Source: Hyphomicrobiales bacterium
GTDB lineage: Bacteria; Pseudomonadota; Alphaproteobacteria; Rhizobiales; Hyphomicrobiaceae
Direction: 5' to 3'
Assembly (NCBI GenBank): GCA_017304275.1
Contig: JAFKKW010000492.1
Span: 1 to 8,736 of the forward strand
DNA: 8,736 bases
Shown here in pieces: positions 1 to 6,824 of this stretch. How positions within the stretch are numbered: the first letter of the stretch is position 1; each line of letters opens with the position of its first letter. The notes under the pieces are model-generated. The model was not told where the DNA came from and made no database searches. It saw nothing but the letters and a program-made list of their open reading frames with translations. Made by a program: the position numbers and the translations under genes.

Positions 1-61
1 AAGCGAAGGAGACCGGCGTATCACTCGCCCGCGCCGCTCCTGACGGTCTTGCCGTAGCGAG

Positions 62-173
62 CAACCGCTGGCCGTCCTGTATGCACCCCATCACACCATG
101 GCCGCCCTTGAGGCGGCCATCCAGGGCGTCACAGGAGATCGAACGCTGCCTCGCCGACTATGCCGACGCGTAA
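62..173 (+). pseudogene. Possible decayed 3' end of an unidentified ORF
   Basis: One reading frame gives a protein-like stretch, LAVLYAPHHTMAALEAAIQG followed by VT, up to about base 132. A second frame then continues as QEIERCLADYADA and stops at the TAA at 171-173. Inserting two bases near 133-135 would join them into one helical C-terminus. This is an inference from the look of the two frames. I do not recognise the family, and upstream of base 62 no single frame continues convincingly. It may be a remnant of a mobile or accessory gene entering from the left edge, or chance. Confidence 0.2.
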
Positions 174-212
174 CCACCCTCAAAACAACGCCGTAGCGAT
201 CCCTTCAAGCGT

Positions 213-363
213 GCATGTGGAGACTTGCGTAGGCCCCGACCGTCCATGCGAAGCATGGCTCCGCCATGAGGTCGGGGTGACGTTGAATTTATGGCAGCCG
301 GCGGATCCGATTACGAACGTCATGCCGGCGCAGGCCGGCACCCACGCAAGCCTCCACATATGC
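213..363. repeat. Composite palindromic element bounded by inverted repeats
   Basis: The outer arms are 213-230 (GCATGTGGAGACTTGCGT) and 344-363 (ACGCAAGCCTCCACATATGC). They are inverted copies with 17 of 18 positions matching and a 2-nt gap. Inside are two hairpin units. The first (234-277) has an 8-bp outer stem CCCCGACC/GGTCGGGG, enclosing two alternative 6-bp stems, CCATGC/GCATGG (244-258) and CATGGC/GCCATG (254-268). The second (323-340) is TGCCGGC, a 4-nt loop, then GCCGGCA. Hairpins of the ATGCCGGC…GCCGGCAT type are common dispersed intergenic repeats in alphaproteobacteria. The nested layout suggests a single mobilised palindromic element or an adjacent pair. There is no coding capacity beyond chance short frames. 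Bases 174-440 hold nothing else I can support. Confidence 0.6.
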
Positions 364-440
364 GCGCGAAAGAGTCCATAAGTCGCAGCAAACGACGCCC
401 ATGTCGGCTCGCACCTGTGAAACGGCCGCGAGCAGGCATG

Positions 441-466
441 AAAAAAGGCCGCTTGGGATGCGGCCT
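441..466 (-). terminator. Rho-independent terminator of the 491-1045 gene
   Basis: On the minus strand a perfect 7-bp stem AGGCCGC/GCGGCCT (446-452 with 460-466) closes a 7-nt loop and is followed at once by six T residues. It starts 24 nt after the TAA stop of the minus-strand gene at 491. The T-run is on the minus-strand side only, which fixes the direction and supports that gene being transcribed. Confidence 0.8.
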
Positions 467-490
467 AAGGTAGTGTTCTTCTAGGCAGTG

Positions 491-1045
491 TTAGTGGAGA
501 GTGGAACGGACGTCCGTACGCTTGGGATAGAACGCTTTGGCCACCTCGTTGACGAGGAGCTGATGACGCAACGCATCGGTCACCTGAGGTACGCGAAAGA
601 GATCGTCCATGACGGCCAACTGGGCCTCCACGGTTGACGAGACCGCGAGCAGGCCCAACGCACACCATTGCGCAAACCACGAAGCTTGATGGTCCGAAAC
701 GACAGGAGAGTGAATCTCCACCGACCCGCCCGCCAAGGCGGCACCCGACGGGGGACCGGACCTTGCCGGCCTCCCCGTCGAGCGGGCTTCAAGAAGCTCT
801 GCCGATCGTCCCCGAGCAGGGGTTGAGTGCGAAGCGACATGCGCGGTTTCGCGGTTATGATCGGTCTTGAGCTTGTCCCTGAGTCTGCGGATCGTCGAAG
901 GGTCGGTAACGCCAGTAGCCTTGATGGCGGTCGTGGGCTTGAGGGCCGGATCCGCCGCAAGAAGATCGGCGATGCGCCGAAGCTGGCCCCGGTCATCAAG
1001 CCCGCTGCCTCTGGGTCGGCCGCGGCGTGTTGCATGGGAAGACAT
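491..1045 (-). CDS. Small putative DNA-binding protein (AT-hook-like/HTH N-terminus, helical C-terminus)
   Basis: This encodes a 184-residue protein of unknown function. Residues 7-13 (RRGRPRG) resemble an AT-hook. Residues about 20-60 (QLRRIADLLAADPALKPTTA, then VTDPSTIRRLRDKLK) read as a helix-turn-helix. I recall similar 'GRPxGxGxDD…LKPTTAxK' N-termini on many uncharacterised Rhizobiales proteins. Residues 61-117 form a Ser/Arg/Pro/Gly-rich linker. Residues 119-175 look like amphipathic helices (SWFAQWCALGLLAVSSTVEA, then MDDLFRVPQVTDALRHQLLV), somewhat phasin-like, possibly for oligomerisation. There is no signal peptide or clear membrane segment. The ATG at 1045 is the first usable start because an in-frame TGA lies 18 nt upstream (1060-1062). 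Its ribosome site is weak (a GGA about 8 nt upstream). The terminator at 441-466 supports a monocistronic gene. DNA binding is inferred. Confidence 0.65.
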   Translation of the reverse strand: MSSHATRRGRPRGSGLDDRGQLRRIADLLAADPALKPTTAIKATGVTDPSTIRRLRDKLKTDHNRETAHVASHSTPARGRSAELLEARSTGRPARSGPPSGAALAGGSVEIHSPVVSDHQASWFAQWCALGLLAVSSTVEAQLAVMDDLFRVPQVTDALRHQLLVNEVAKAFYPKRTDVRSTLH

Positions 1046-1213
1046 GACGGGGTCCGTTCATCGCGATTCGATTGAGATGAATCTTGATGAATGTCGCCCT
1101 CCTTTGCCAAGGAAAAAAATCCAGGCAGGACAATAAGAAGGGCAGTCGGACTAAGACTTGTTGCGAAAAAGATTCTTTGACTTGTATGTCTACGGGAACA
1201 AAACGTGGTGTGC

Positions 1214-1239
1214 TGCGCGCAAGCATCTCGTCGCGCGCA
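1214..1239 (-). terminator. Weak candidate terminator hairpin after the PfkB kinase
   Basis: A 7-bp GC-only-plus-one stem, TGCGCGC (1214-1220) with GCGCGCA (1233-1239), lies 11 nt past the kinase stop on the minus strand. It has a 12-nt loop and no proper T-run; only a TTTTG follows further downstream. It could slow polymerase or protect the 3' end, but it is not a textbook intrinsic terminator. Confidence 0.3.
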
Positions 1240-1249
1240 ACCGGTCAGG

Positions 1250-2248
1250 CTAGCCGATAAGCCCGCGCATACGCGCCAGATGCGAGAGCTTCACCTCCGG
1301 CCGCGCCCCCATCTGGCCGATGATCTCCGCCGCCGCGAAGCTTCCGAGTTGCCCCGCCGACTTGAGATCGAAGTCCCGCGCCAACCCGAACAGGAACCCC
1401 GCCGCGTAAAGATCGCCGGCGCCGGTGGTATCGACGACCTTCTTCACCGGCTCGACGGAAATCTGGACCGGCTCCCCTTCGGATACGATGACCGAGCCTT
1501 TCTCGCTGCGCGTCAGCACGGCGAGCCGTGTATCCCGTGCCACGTTCCTCACCGCCTCGTCGAAGCTGTTCGTCTCGTAGAGCGACAGGATCTCGCTTTC
1601 GTTGGCGAACAGGATGCCGATGCCGGACCGGATCAGCGCCAGGAACTCTGCCCGGTGCCGGTTGACGCAGAACGAGTCCGAAAGCGTGAGCGCAACGCGC
1701 CGCCCCGCCTTGTTGGCGATGTCGACGGCCTGGCGGAATGCGGCCTTCGCCTCGTCCCGATCGAACAGATAGCCTTCGAGATAGACGATGTTGGAGGCTT
1801 TGATGACCTCGGGATCGACCTCGCCCTGGTCGAGATCGGTGCTGATGCCGAGGAACGTATTCATGGTGCGCTGTCCGTCGGGAGTCACGAGGATCAGCGA
1901 GCGCGACGTCGCGCGCGCACCGTCGACCACGGCCGGTGTTTTGAACGACACGCCGGAGGCGCCAATGTCGTGGCGGAAGATACGGCCGAACTCGTCCTCG
2001 GCGACCTTGCCGATGAACGCCGCCCGTCCGCCGAGCGATGCGACGCCGACCACGGTGTTCGCAGCCGATCCGCCCGAGATCTCGATCGCCGGCCCCATGT
2101 TCTTGTAGATCGTGTCGATCGTCGCCGTATCGACGAGGCGCATATGTCCCTTGGGCGCCTCATGACGGTCGAGGAAGCTGTCGTCGCAGCGCCCGATGAT
2201 GTCCACGATCGCGTTGCCGATCGCAACCACATCGAATGTGCCTGGCAT
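1250..2248 (-). CDS. PfkB-family kinase, probable adenosine kinase
   Basis: This encodes a 332-residue cytoplasmic sugar/nucleoside kinase of the ribokinase (PfkB) fold. It probably transfers the ATP gamma-phosphate to the 5'-OH of adenosine (purine salvage). Visible motifs: an N-terminal substrate strand with D16 (VVAIGNAIVDI), the di-glycine hinge SGGSAANT (58-65), the Mg-related NxxE (N216, E219), and the C-terminal PfkB signature DTTGAGD (273-279) followed by LYAAGFL, with D279 as catalytic base. Length and motif order match intact family members, with no lesion. The ATG at 2248 is preceded by GAGGGAGA at good spacing. The gene is downstream of holA on the same strand but separated by 216 bp with a repeat and a likely promoter, so it is probably its own unit. 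Adenosine specificity is inferred from overall resemblance to alphaproteobacterial adenosine kinases; another PfkB substrate is possible. Confidence 0.9.
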   Translation of the reverse strand: MPGTFDVVAIGNAIVDIIGRCDDSFLDRHEAPKGHMRLVDTATIDTIYKNMGPAIEISGGSAANTVVGVASLGGRAAFIGKVAEDEFGRIFRHDIGASGVSFKTPAVVDGARATSRSLILVTPDGQRTMNTFLGISTDLDQGEVDPEVIKASNIVYLEGYLFDRDEAKAAFRQAVDIANKAGRRVALTLSDSFCVNRHRAEFLALIRSGIGILFANESEILSLYETNSFDEAVRNVARDTRLAVLTRSEKGSVIVSEGEPVQISVEPVKKVVDTTGAGDLYAAGFLFGLARDFDLKSAGQLGSFAAAEIIGQMGARPEVKLSHLARMRGLIG

Positions 2249-2285
2249 GATCCCGTCTCTCCCTCGCCTCGATTGTCAGCCGCGC

Positions 2286-2313
2286 ACTATAGTGCCGGCC
2301 CTTGCTTGCGCAA
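2286..2313 (-). promoter_or_regulatory. Candidate promoter of the PfkB kinase
   Basis: On the minus strand a TTGCGC -35 (2308-2313) is followed after 16 nt by TATAGT (2286-2291), placing a start site roughly 30 nt before the ATG at 2248. The -10 lies inside a perfect 12-bp palindrome GCACTATAGTGC (2284-2295). No transcript data are available; this is a motif match only. Confidence 0.4.
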
Positions 2314-2338
2314 CGAAACGTTCTGCTGAAACAGTGCC

Positions 2339-2429
2339 GTGCCCCCTCACCCGGAAGCGATCTGACGATCGCTTCCGACCTCTCCCCACTGGGGAGAGGT
2401 CGCGAGCGTAGCGAGCAGGTGAGGGGCAC
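2339..2429. repeat. Cloverleaf-like intergenic palindromic repeat
   Basis: Three stems are nested. The outer arms are GTGCCCCCTCACC (2339-2351) and GGTGAGGGGCAC (2418-2429), pairing with one bulged C. An inner stem GGAAGCGATC/GATCGCTTCC (2353-2362 with 2367-2376) has a 4-nt loop. A second inner stem ACCTCTCCCC/GGGGAGAGGT (2378-2387 with 2391-2400) has a 3-nt loop. CCTCACCC…CCTCTCCCC…GGGGAGAGG is a familiar dispersed repeat motif of Rhizobiales and other proteobacteria. It lies between the holA stop and the kinase promoter, where it may end or attenuate read-through from holA. Confidence 0.75.
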
Positions 2430-2464
2430 TGCACTAATTCAAGCCGGAATCGGCCACCCTGCCC

Positions 2465-3508
2465 TCACCGCGCACGCCCGGGTCCGGCGCCGTCCCGCGC
2501 CATCATGGCGAGGCTCATGACGAGCCGCTCGGACATGGGCTCGTCGAGCGGCCCCGCCAACCGCGCCGCCTTCGCGACGGCCGAAATGCGCGAAAGCGCG
2601 TCCGTGAGCCGCGGCGTCGTCCACATCCGGCATTGCGCGGCGAACGCATCCTTTTGCTTGAAATGCAGGGGCGGACGCATCAGCCGCAACGCATCCTCGA
2701 GCGAGCCGCCCTTGTCGACCGCGCTCCGCACGCGATGCAAGCGCTGGAAATGCCGTTGCGTGGCGGCAATGATCGCCTGCGGGCTCTCGCCCGAAGAAAC
2801 CGCGCGCCCGCACTCGGCCACCGCGCGCTGCACCTGCCCCGACGCCGCCGCGAACGTGATCCGTTCGAGCGCCAGCTCCGACACGTCGCCGACCACCGCC
2901 TCCACGTCCTCGACGCCGATCTCGCGTTGCCCCGCGTAGAGCAGCAGTTTTTCGATCTCGCCGCGCGAGAGCGCACGGTCCGCGCCGAGCCGGTCCACCA
3001 GCGCCTGCCGCGCGTCGGGAGCGATGGCGACACCCGCGTCGCGCGTCATCTCGCGGATCAGCGCCTCGAGATCCTGCGCGCCGTCGCTGTAGCAGGCGAC
3101 GGCCGCCGTCGTCGGTGACTTCTCGAACAGGGCCCTGAGTGACTCGTCCGGCTTGAGGTTGCCCGCTTCCACGATCAGCACGCCCTCGAGCGCGCCGCCC
3201 TCGATCAAAGGCTTCAACGCCGCCGCATTGACGCGCCGCCCCGCTGCCGCCCGGATGACTTTGGGCCCGCCGAACATCGGCACCGTGCCGAGCTCCACCG
3301 CCAGCCGGTCGGGGTTCGCATCGAGGTCGGCATCGTCGAGCCGGATCAGCTCGCCCGGCGGATCGAATCGCGCCGCGGCCGCCTTGGCGAAGATCTGCGC
3401 CCGCTCGCCGACGAGCCCGGCATCGGAGCCGAAGAACAGCACCGCGCGAAGCTTCGGATCGGGTGAGGTGAGAAACGCCTGGGCCTGATGCGCCTTGACG
3501 GCAACCAT
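2465..3508 (-). CDS. holA: DNA polymerase III subunit delta
   Basis: This encodes a 347-residue delta subunit of the clamp loader, which opens the beta sliding clamp during chromosome replication. The N-terminal domain carries LFFGSDAGLVGERA (about 24-37), corresponding to the family's degenerate nucleotide-binding-like segment. The middle shows LSRGEIEKLLLYAG, the conserved 'L..ELEKL' helix. The C-terminal collar domain ends with a helical stretch around CRMWTTPRLTDALSRISAVA and SERLVMSLAMMAR. Length fits the usual ~340 residues. I chose the ATG at 3508 over the longer open frame reaching 3607 because the extra 33 residues are Arg/Pro-rich, overlap lptE, and do not look like HolA. TAAGG, overlapping the lptE stop, serves as ribosome site. 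The 7-nt gap to lptE suggests translational coupling. Confidence 0.92.
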   Translation of the reverse strand: MVAVKAHQAQAFLTSPDPKLRAVLFFGSDAGLVGERAQIFAKAAAARFDPPGELIRLDDADLDANPDRLAVELGTVPMFGGPKVIRAAAGRRVNAAALKPLIEGGALEGVLIVEAGNLKPDESLRALFEKSPTTAAVACYSDGAQDLEALIREMTRDAGVAIAPDARQALVDRLGADRALSRGEIEKLLLYAGQREIGVEDVEAVVGDVSELALERITFAAASGQVQRAVAECGRAVSSGESPQAIIAATQRHFQRLHRVRSAVDKGGSLEDALRLMRPPLHFKQKDAFAAQCRMWTTPRLTDALSRISAVAKAARLAGPLDEPMSERLVMSLAMMARDGAGPGRAR

Positions 3509-3515
3509 GAGGACC

Positions 3516-4070
3516 TTAGGCGGTGCCTGCGAGGTAGGCCGAGAGACGCGCCTTGAGATCCTCGCCGACCACCTTGGCCGCGCGGTTCTCCGCGTCCTCG
3601 CGCGCACGCACGTTGGAGAAGATCGACAGGTTGCGCTCGAAGCTGGCGCGCCCGTAGCTGGTGCCCGACAGCACGACCGACTTGTCGGAGATGCGCACGA
3701 GCTGGAACTTTGCTTCCACGCTGAACACCTGGCCGCCGGAATCGCCGTCCGTGCGCACGAGCGTCGACGTCACGCTCTCGCGGATCGCCACCTCGAGCCG
3801 CATCTCGGGATTGATGGCTTCACCGCCGCCGCCCGTCGAATGGAAGATCAGCTCGTTGCGGATCTGCTGGCCGACCCGGCCGGGGATGGTCGCCACCGAA
3901 ACCTTGGCCAGCTTTTCATCGGCGTGCGCACCGATTCCCGCTGAACCGTAAAGCGGGCGGAACCCGCCGTTGCCGCAGGCCGTCAGGAAGGGCGCGACTA
4001 GGACAGCAGCCAGCACCAGCCGCGATGCCGACCGGCCGAAAGCGCTCCGTTTCCCGACGCTTGAACGCAT
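3516..4070 (-). CDS. lptE: LPS-assembly lipoprotein LptE
   Basis: This encodes a 184-residue outer-membrane lipoprotein that plugs and helps fold the LptD barrel, which inserts lipopolysaccharide in the outer leaflet. Residues 1-31 are a lipoprotein signal peptide with basic N-region, hydrophobic core (RLVLAAVLVAPFL) and lipobox LTAC, with lipidated Cys at 32. The mature protein begins CGNGGFRPLYG; the FRPLYG motif is typical of alphaproteobacterial LptE. The remainder fits the family's small alpha/beta fold. Position between leuS and holA matches the conserved order seen in many proteobacteria and strengthens the call. The ATG at 4070 has GGGAG just upstream, slightly close. The 73-bp gap after leuS holds only short hairpins (4093-4109 and 4130-4144) and no clear promoter, so it is probably co-transcribed with leuS. 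Confidence 0.9.
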   Translation of the reverse strand: MRSSVGKRSAFGRSASRLVLAAVLVAPFLTACGNGGFRPLYGSAGIGAHADEKLAKVSVATIPGRVGQQIRNELIFHSTGGGGEAINPEMRLEVAIRESVTSTLVRTDGDSGGQVFSVEAKFQLVRISDKSVVLSGTSYGRASFERNLSIFSNVRAREDAENRAAKVVGEDLKARLSAYLAGTA

Positions 4071-4143
4071 GCTCCCGCCTGCCCCTTGACCGCCGCTTAC
4101 CGGAAGCGGGCGGCCCCTCCAAAGACCCGGAGCGTATCACGCT

Positions 4144-6757
4144 CTAGGCGACGACATTCACAATCCTTTGCGGCACGACGATGATCTTCTTAGGCTGCCG
4201 CCCCTCGAGCGCCCGGACGACGGGATCGAGCTTAAGGGCCGCCGCCTTGACCTCATCCTCGGCCGCGTCGCGCGCGATCAAAAGCTCGTCGCGGCGCTTG
4301 CCATTCACCTGTACGGCAATGGTGATCTTATCGTCAACGAGCAAGCCGGCATCCACCGCCGGCCAGGGCTGATTGGCGAGCAAAGTGTTGTATCCGAGCC
4401 GCGCCCAGCATTCCTCGCCGAGGTGCGGCATCATGGGGCCGATCATCTGCACGAATAGTTCGCCCGCTTCGCGCAAAACCCAGGCGAAATCTTCGTTCGT
4501 CTTGCCGGTTGCGCCCGATTTGGCTAGGGCGCTCGAAAGGATGTTGGTAAACTCGTAGATCTGCGCCACCGCCACGTTGAACCGCAACGCCTCGATGCTC
4601 TGCGCCACGGCATGCGTCGCCTTGTGGGCCGCGCGCCGGAGGTCGAGCGCCTCGGGCGAGAAGTGCTGAGGCTGAGCAGCACCCTTCGCCGCCGCCTTGT
4701 CGGCCAGATCGTCGACAACGCGCCAGGCCCGCTGGATGAACCGCCCCGCGCCCTGGATGCCCGCTTCCGTCCACACCACGTCGCGCTCGGGCGGACTGTC
4801 GGACAGCATGAACCAGCGCGCGCAGTCCGCGCCCCACCCCTCGATGATGTCGTCCGGGTCGACCAGGTTCTTCTTCGACTTCGACATCTTCTCGATGGAC
4901 CCGATCACGGCCGGCTTGCCGGTCGCGATCTCGATCGCATGCCTTTGCTCGCCTTCGCCCTCGAACCGGATCTCGGACGGCAACAGCCACGCCCCGGCCT
5001 CCGACTTGTAGGTCTCGTGCGTGACCATGCCCTGCGTGAACAGCGCCGCGAACGGCTCGCGCAGGTTCTTGGTGCCGTGGCCGGCGTCCGAGATGGCGCG
5101 ATAGAAGAACCGCGAATAGAGCAGGTGCAGGATCTTGATCGACCGGCAGCCAGTAGTTCGCCGCGGCAGCATCGACCGGCTTGTCGGCGTGCGGCGCCGT
5201 GAAGCGCACGTAGTACCAGGAGCTGTCGACGAACGTATCCATGGTGTCCGTCTCGCGCCGGGCGGGCTTGCCGCACGTCGGGCAGGTCACGTGCTTCCAC
5301 GTCGGGTGCCGGTCGAGCGGGTTGCCGGGCTTGTCGAAGGTCGCATCGTCCGGCAGCTTGACCGGCAGGTCCTTGGCCGGCACCGGCACGATGCCGCAGT
5401 CCTCGCAATGGATGACGGGGATCGGACAGCCCCAGTAGCGCTGACGCGAGATGCCCCAGTCGCGCAAACGGTAGTTGATCTTGCGCTGACCCACGGGCTT
5501 GCCGGCGAGCCTCTCGCCCTCGAGCCGCTTCGCCGCCGCCTCGAACGCGTCCTTGGTCGAAAGACCGTCGAGGAACCGCGAGTTGATCATCGTGCCGTCG
5601 CCGTCGACGGCCTCGTCGCCGATCGTGAATCCGTCGGCCTTCGCGCCCGCCGGCAGGATCACCGGGATCACCGGCAGATCGTAGGCGCGCGCGAAATCGA
5701 GGTCGCGCTGGTCGCCCGAGGGACAGCCGAAGATGGCGCCCGTGCCGTAGTCCATCAGGATGAAGTTCGCGACATAGACCGGCACCGTCCAATCGGGATC
5801 GAACGGATGCACGGCACGAATGCCGGTATCGAAGCCGCGCTTCTCCGCGCTCTCGAGATCGGCGACCGACGTCCCCATGCGCCGGCATTCGTCCGAGAAC
5901 GCAGCCAGCTCCGGATTGCCCTCGGCTGCGGCGCGGGCCAGCGGATGATCGGGCGCGATCGCCATGAACGAGGCGCCGAACAGCGTGTCCGGCCGCGTCG
6001 TGTAGATCTCGAGTTCTTTGTGTCCCTTGGGAGCGGTCTTGGGATCGAGCGCCCAGCGCACCAGCATGCCTTCCGAGCGGCCGATCCAGTTCGCCTGCAT
6101 CAAGCGAACCTTCTCCGGCCACTTGTCCAGCGTCGAAAGAGCGTCCAGCAGCTCGTCCGAGTAGGCGGTGATCTTGAAGAACCACTGCGTCAGCTCGCGC
6201 TGCTCGACCAGCGCACCCGAGCGCCAGCCGCGTCCGTCGATCACCTGCTCGTTGGCGAGCACGGTATGATCGACCGGATCCCAGTTGACCTTCGAGCTCT
6301 TGCGATACGCGAGCCCCTTCTTCAGGAGATCCAGGAACAGCGTCTGCTGATGCCGGTAGTAGTCCGGGCTGCAGGTGGCGATCTCTCGGCTCCAGTCGAG
6401 CGAGAGCCCCATCGAGCGGAGCTGGCCCTTCATCGTCTCGATATTGGCGTAGGTCCACGTCGCCGGATGCGTCTTGCGCTCGATGGCGGCGTTCTCGGCC
6501 GGCATGCCGAACGCATCCCATCCCATCGGATGCAGCACGTTGAAGCCGCGGGCCCGCTTGAAGCGCGCCACCACGTCGCCCATCGCGTAGTTACGCACAT
6601 GCCCCATGTGGATGCGCCCCGACGGATAGGGAAACATCTCGAGCACGTAGCTCTTCGGCATGGAATGGTCGTCGGAAGCGCGGAAGATCTCGCCCTCCTC
6701 CCAGACCTTCTGCCAATGCTTTTCGCGTGCAGGCGCGTTGTACCGTTCGGTGGCCAT
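4144..6757 (-). pseudogene. leuS: Leucyl-tRNA synthetase, frameshifted by an internal 23-nt deletion
   Basis: The gene encodes a class Ia synthetase that charges tRNA-Leu in the cytoplasm. The first frame (from ATG 6757) carries PYPSGRIHMGH with HMGH at 50-53, the editing-domain motif YTTRPDTLFG (252-261), GDQRD (348-352), a zinc-type cysteine set (C451, C454, C492, C495) and DTFVDSSWYY. It is correct up to Q541 (NYWLPVDQ, ending at 5135). It then runs out of frame to a stop at 4334. The second frame resumes exactly at ILHLLYSRFFYR (5133) and carries EKMSKSK (KMSKS at 4876-4890), the anticodon-binding domain and the C-terminal domain, ending at TAG 4144. The residues expected between the two parts, of the type YIGGIEHA, are missing: 24 nt replaced by 1, a net loss of 23. 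With them restored the protein would be about 878 residues, normal for the family. Both halves are otherwise undamaged. Start ribosome site is weak (GAAAG). Confidence 0.9.
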
Positions 6758-6794
6758 GTGACTTTCGTGGATCTTAGGGTGAATTTAGCCGGCT

Positions 6795-6824
6795 AATGAG
6801 CCCGAAACAGGGGGGCCGGTCAAG
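6795..6824 (-). promoter_or_regulatory. Candidate leuS promoter
   Basis: On the minus strand CTTGACC (6818-6824) resembles the alphaproteobacterial -35. About 17 nt later comes CTCATT (6795-6800), a mediocre -10. The element overlaps the fic stop codon. A perfect 12-bp palindrome TTAGCCGGCTAA (6785-6796) lies just downstream in the leader. This would let leuS-lptE-holA be expressed independently of fic. Motif match only. Confidence 0.35.

Noticed and set aside
1098..1104. Perfect minus-strand AAGGAGG upstream of the 491-1045 gene
   Set aside because: The only nearby start-like codon (ATT at 1090-1092) is out of frame with the gene, and an in-frame TGA separates it from the ATG at 1045.
1205..2329. 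Plus-strand open frame of 374 codons
   Set aside because: It is antisense to the PfkB kinase, whose motifs and ribosome site are clear.
3509..3607. Longer N-terminus for holA from 3607
   Set aside because: The extra 33 residues are Arg/Pro-rich, overlap lptE coding sequence and are unlike HolA; the ATG at 3508 has a suitable ribosome site.
4144..5172. Separate 342-residue synthetase-like gene starting at 5172
   Set aside because: Its first 13 residues are not LeuRS-like and the rest continues the upstream leuS exactly. It is the 3' part of one broken gene, not a second gene.
5135..6796. Long plus-strand open frame of 553 codons
   Set aside because: It is antisense to leuS, is very Arg/His-rich, and has no recognisable motif. 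It is a shadow of GC-rich codon use.
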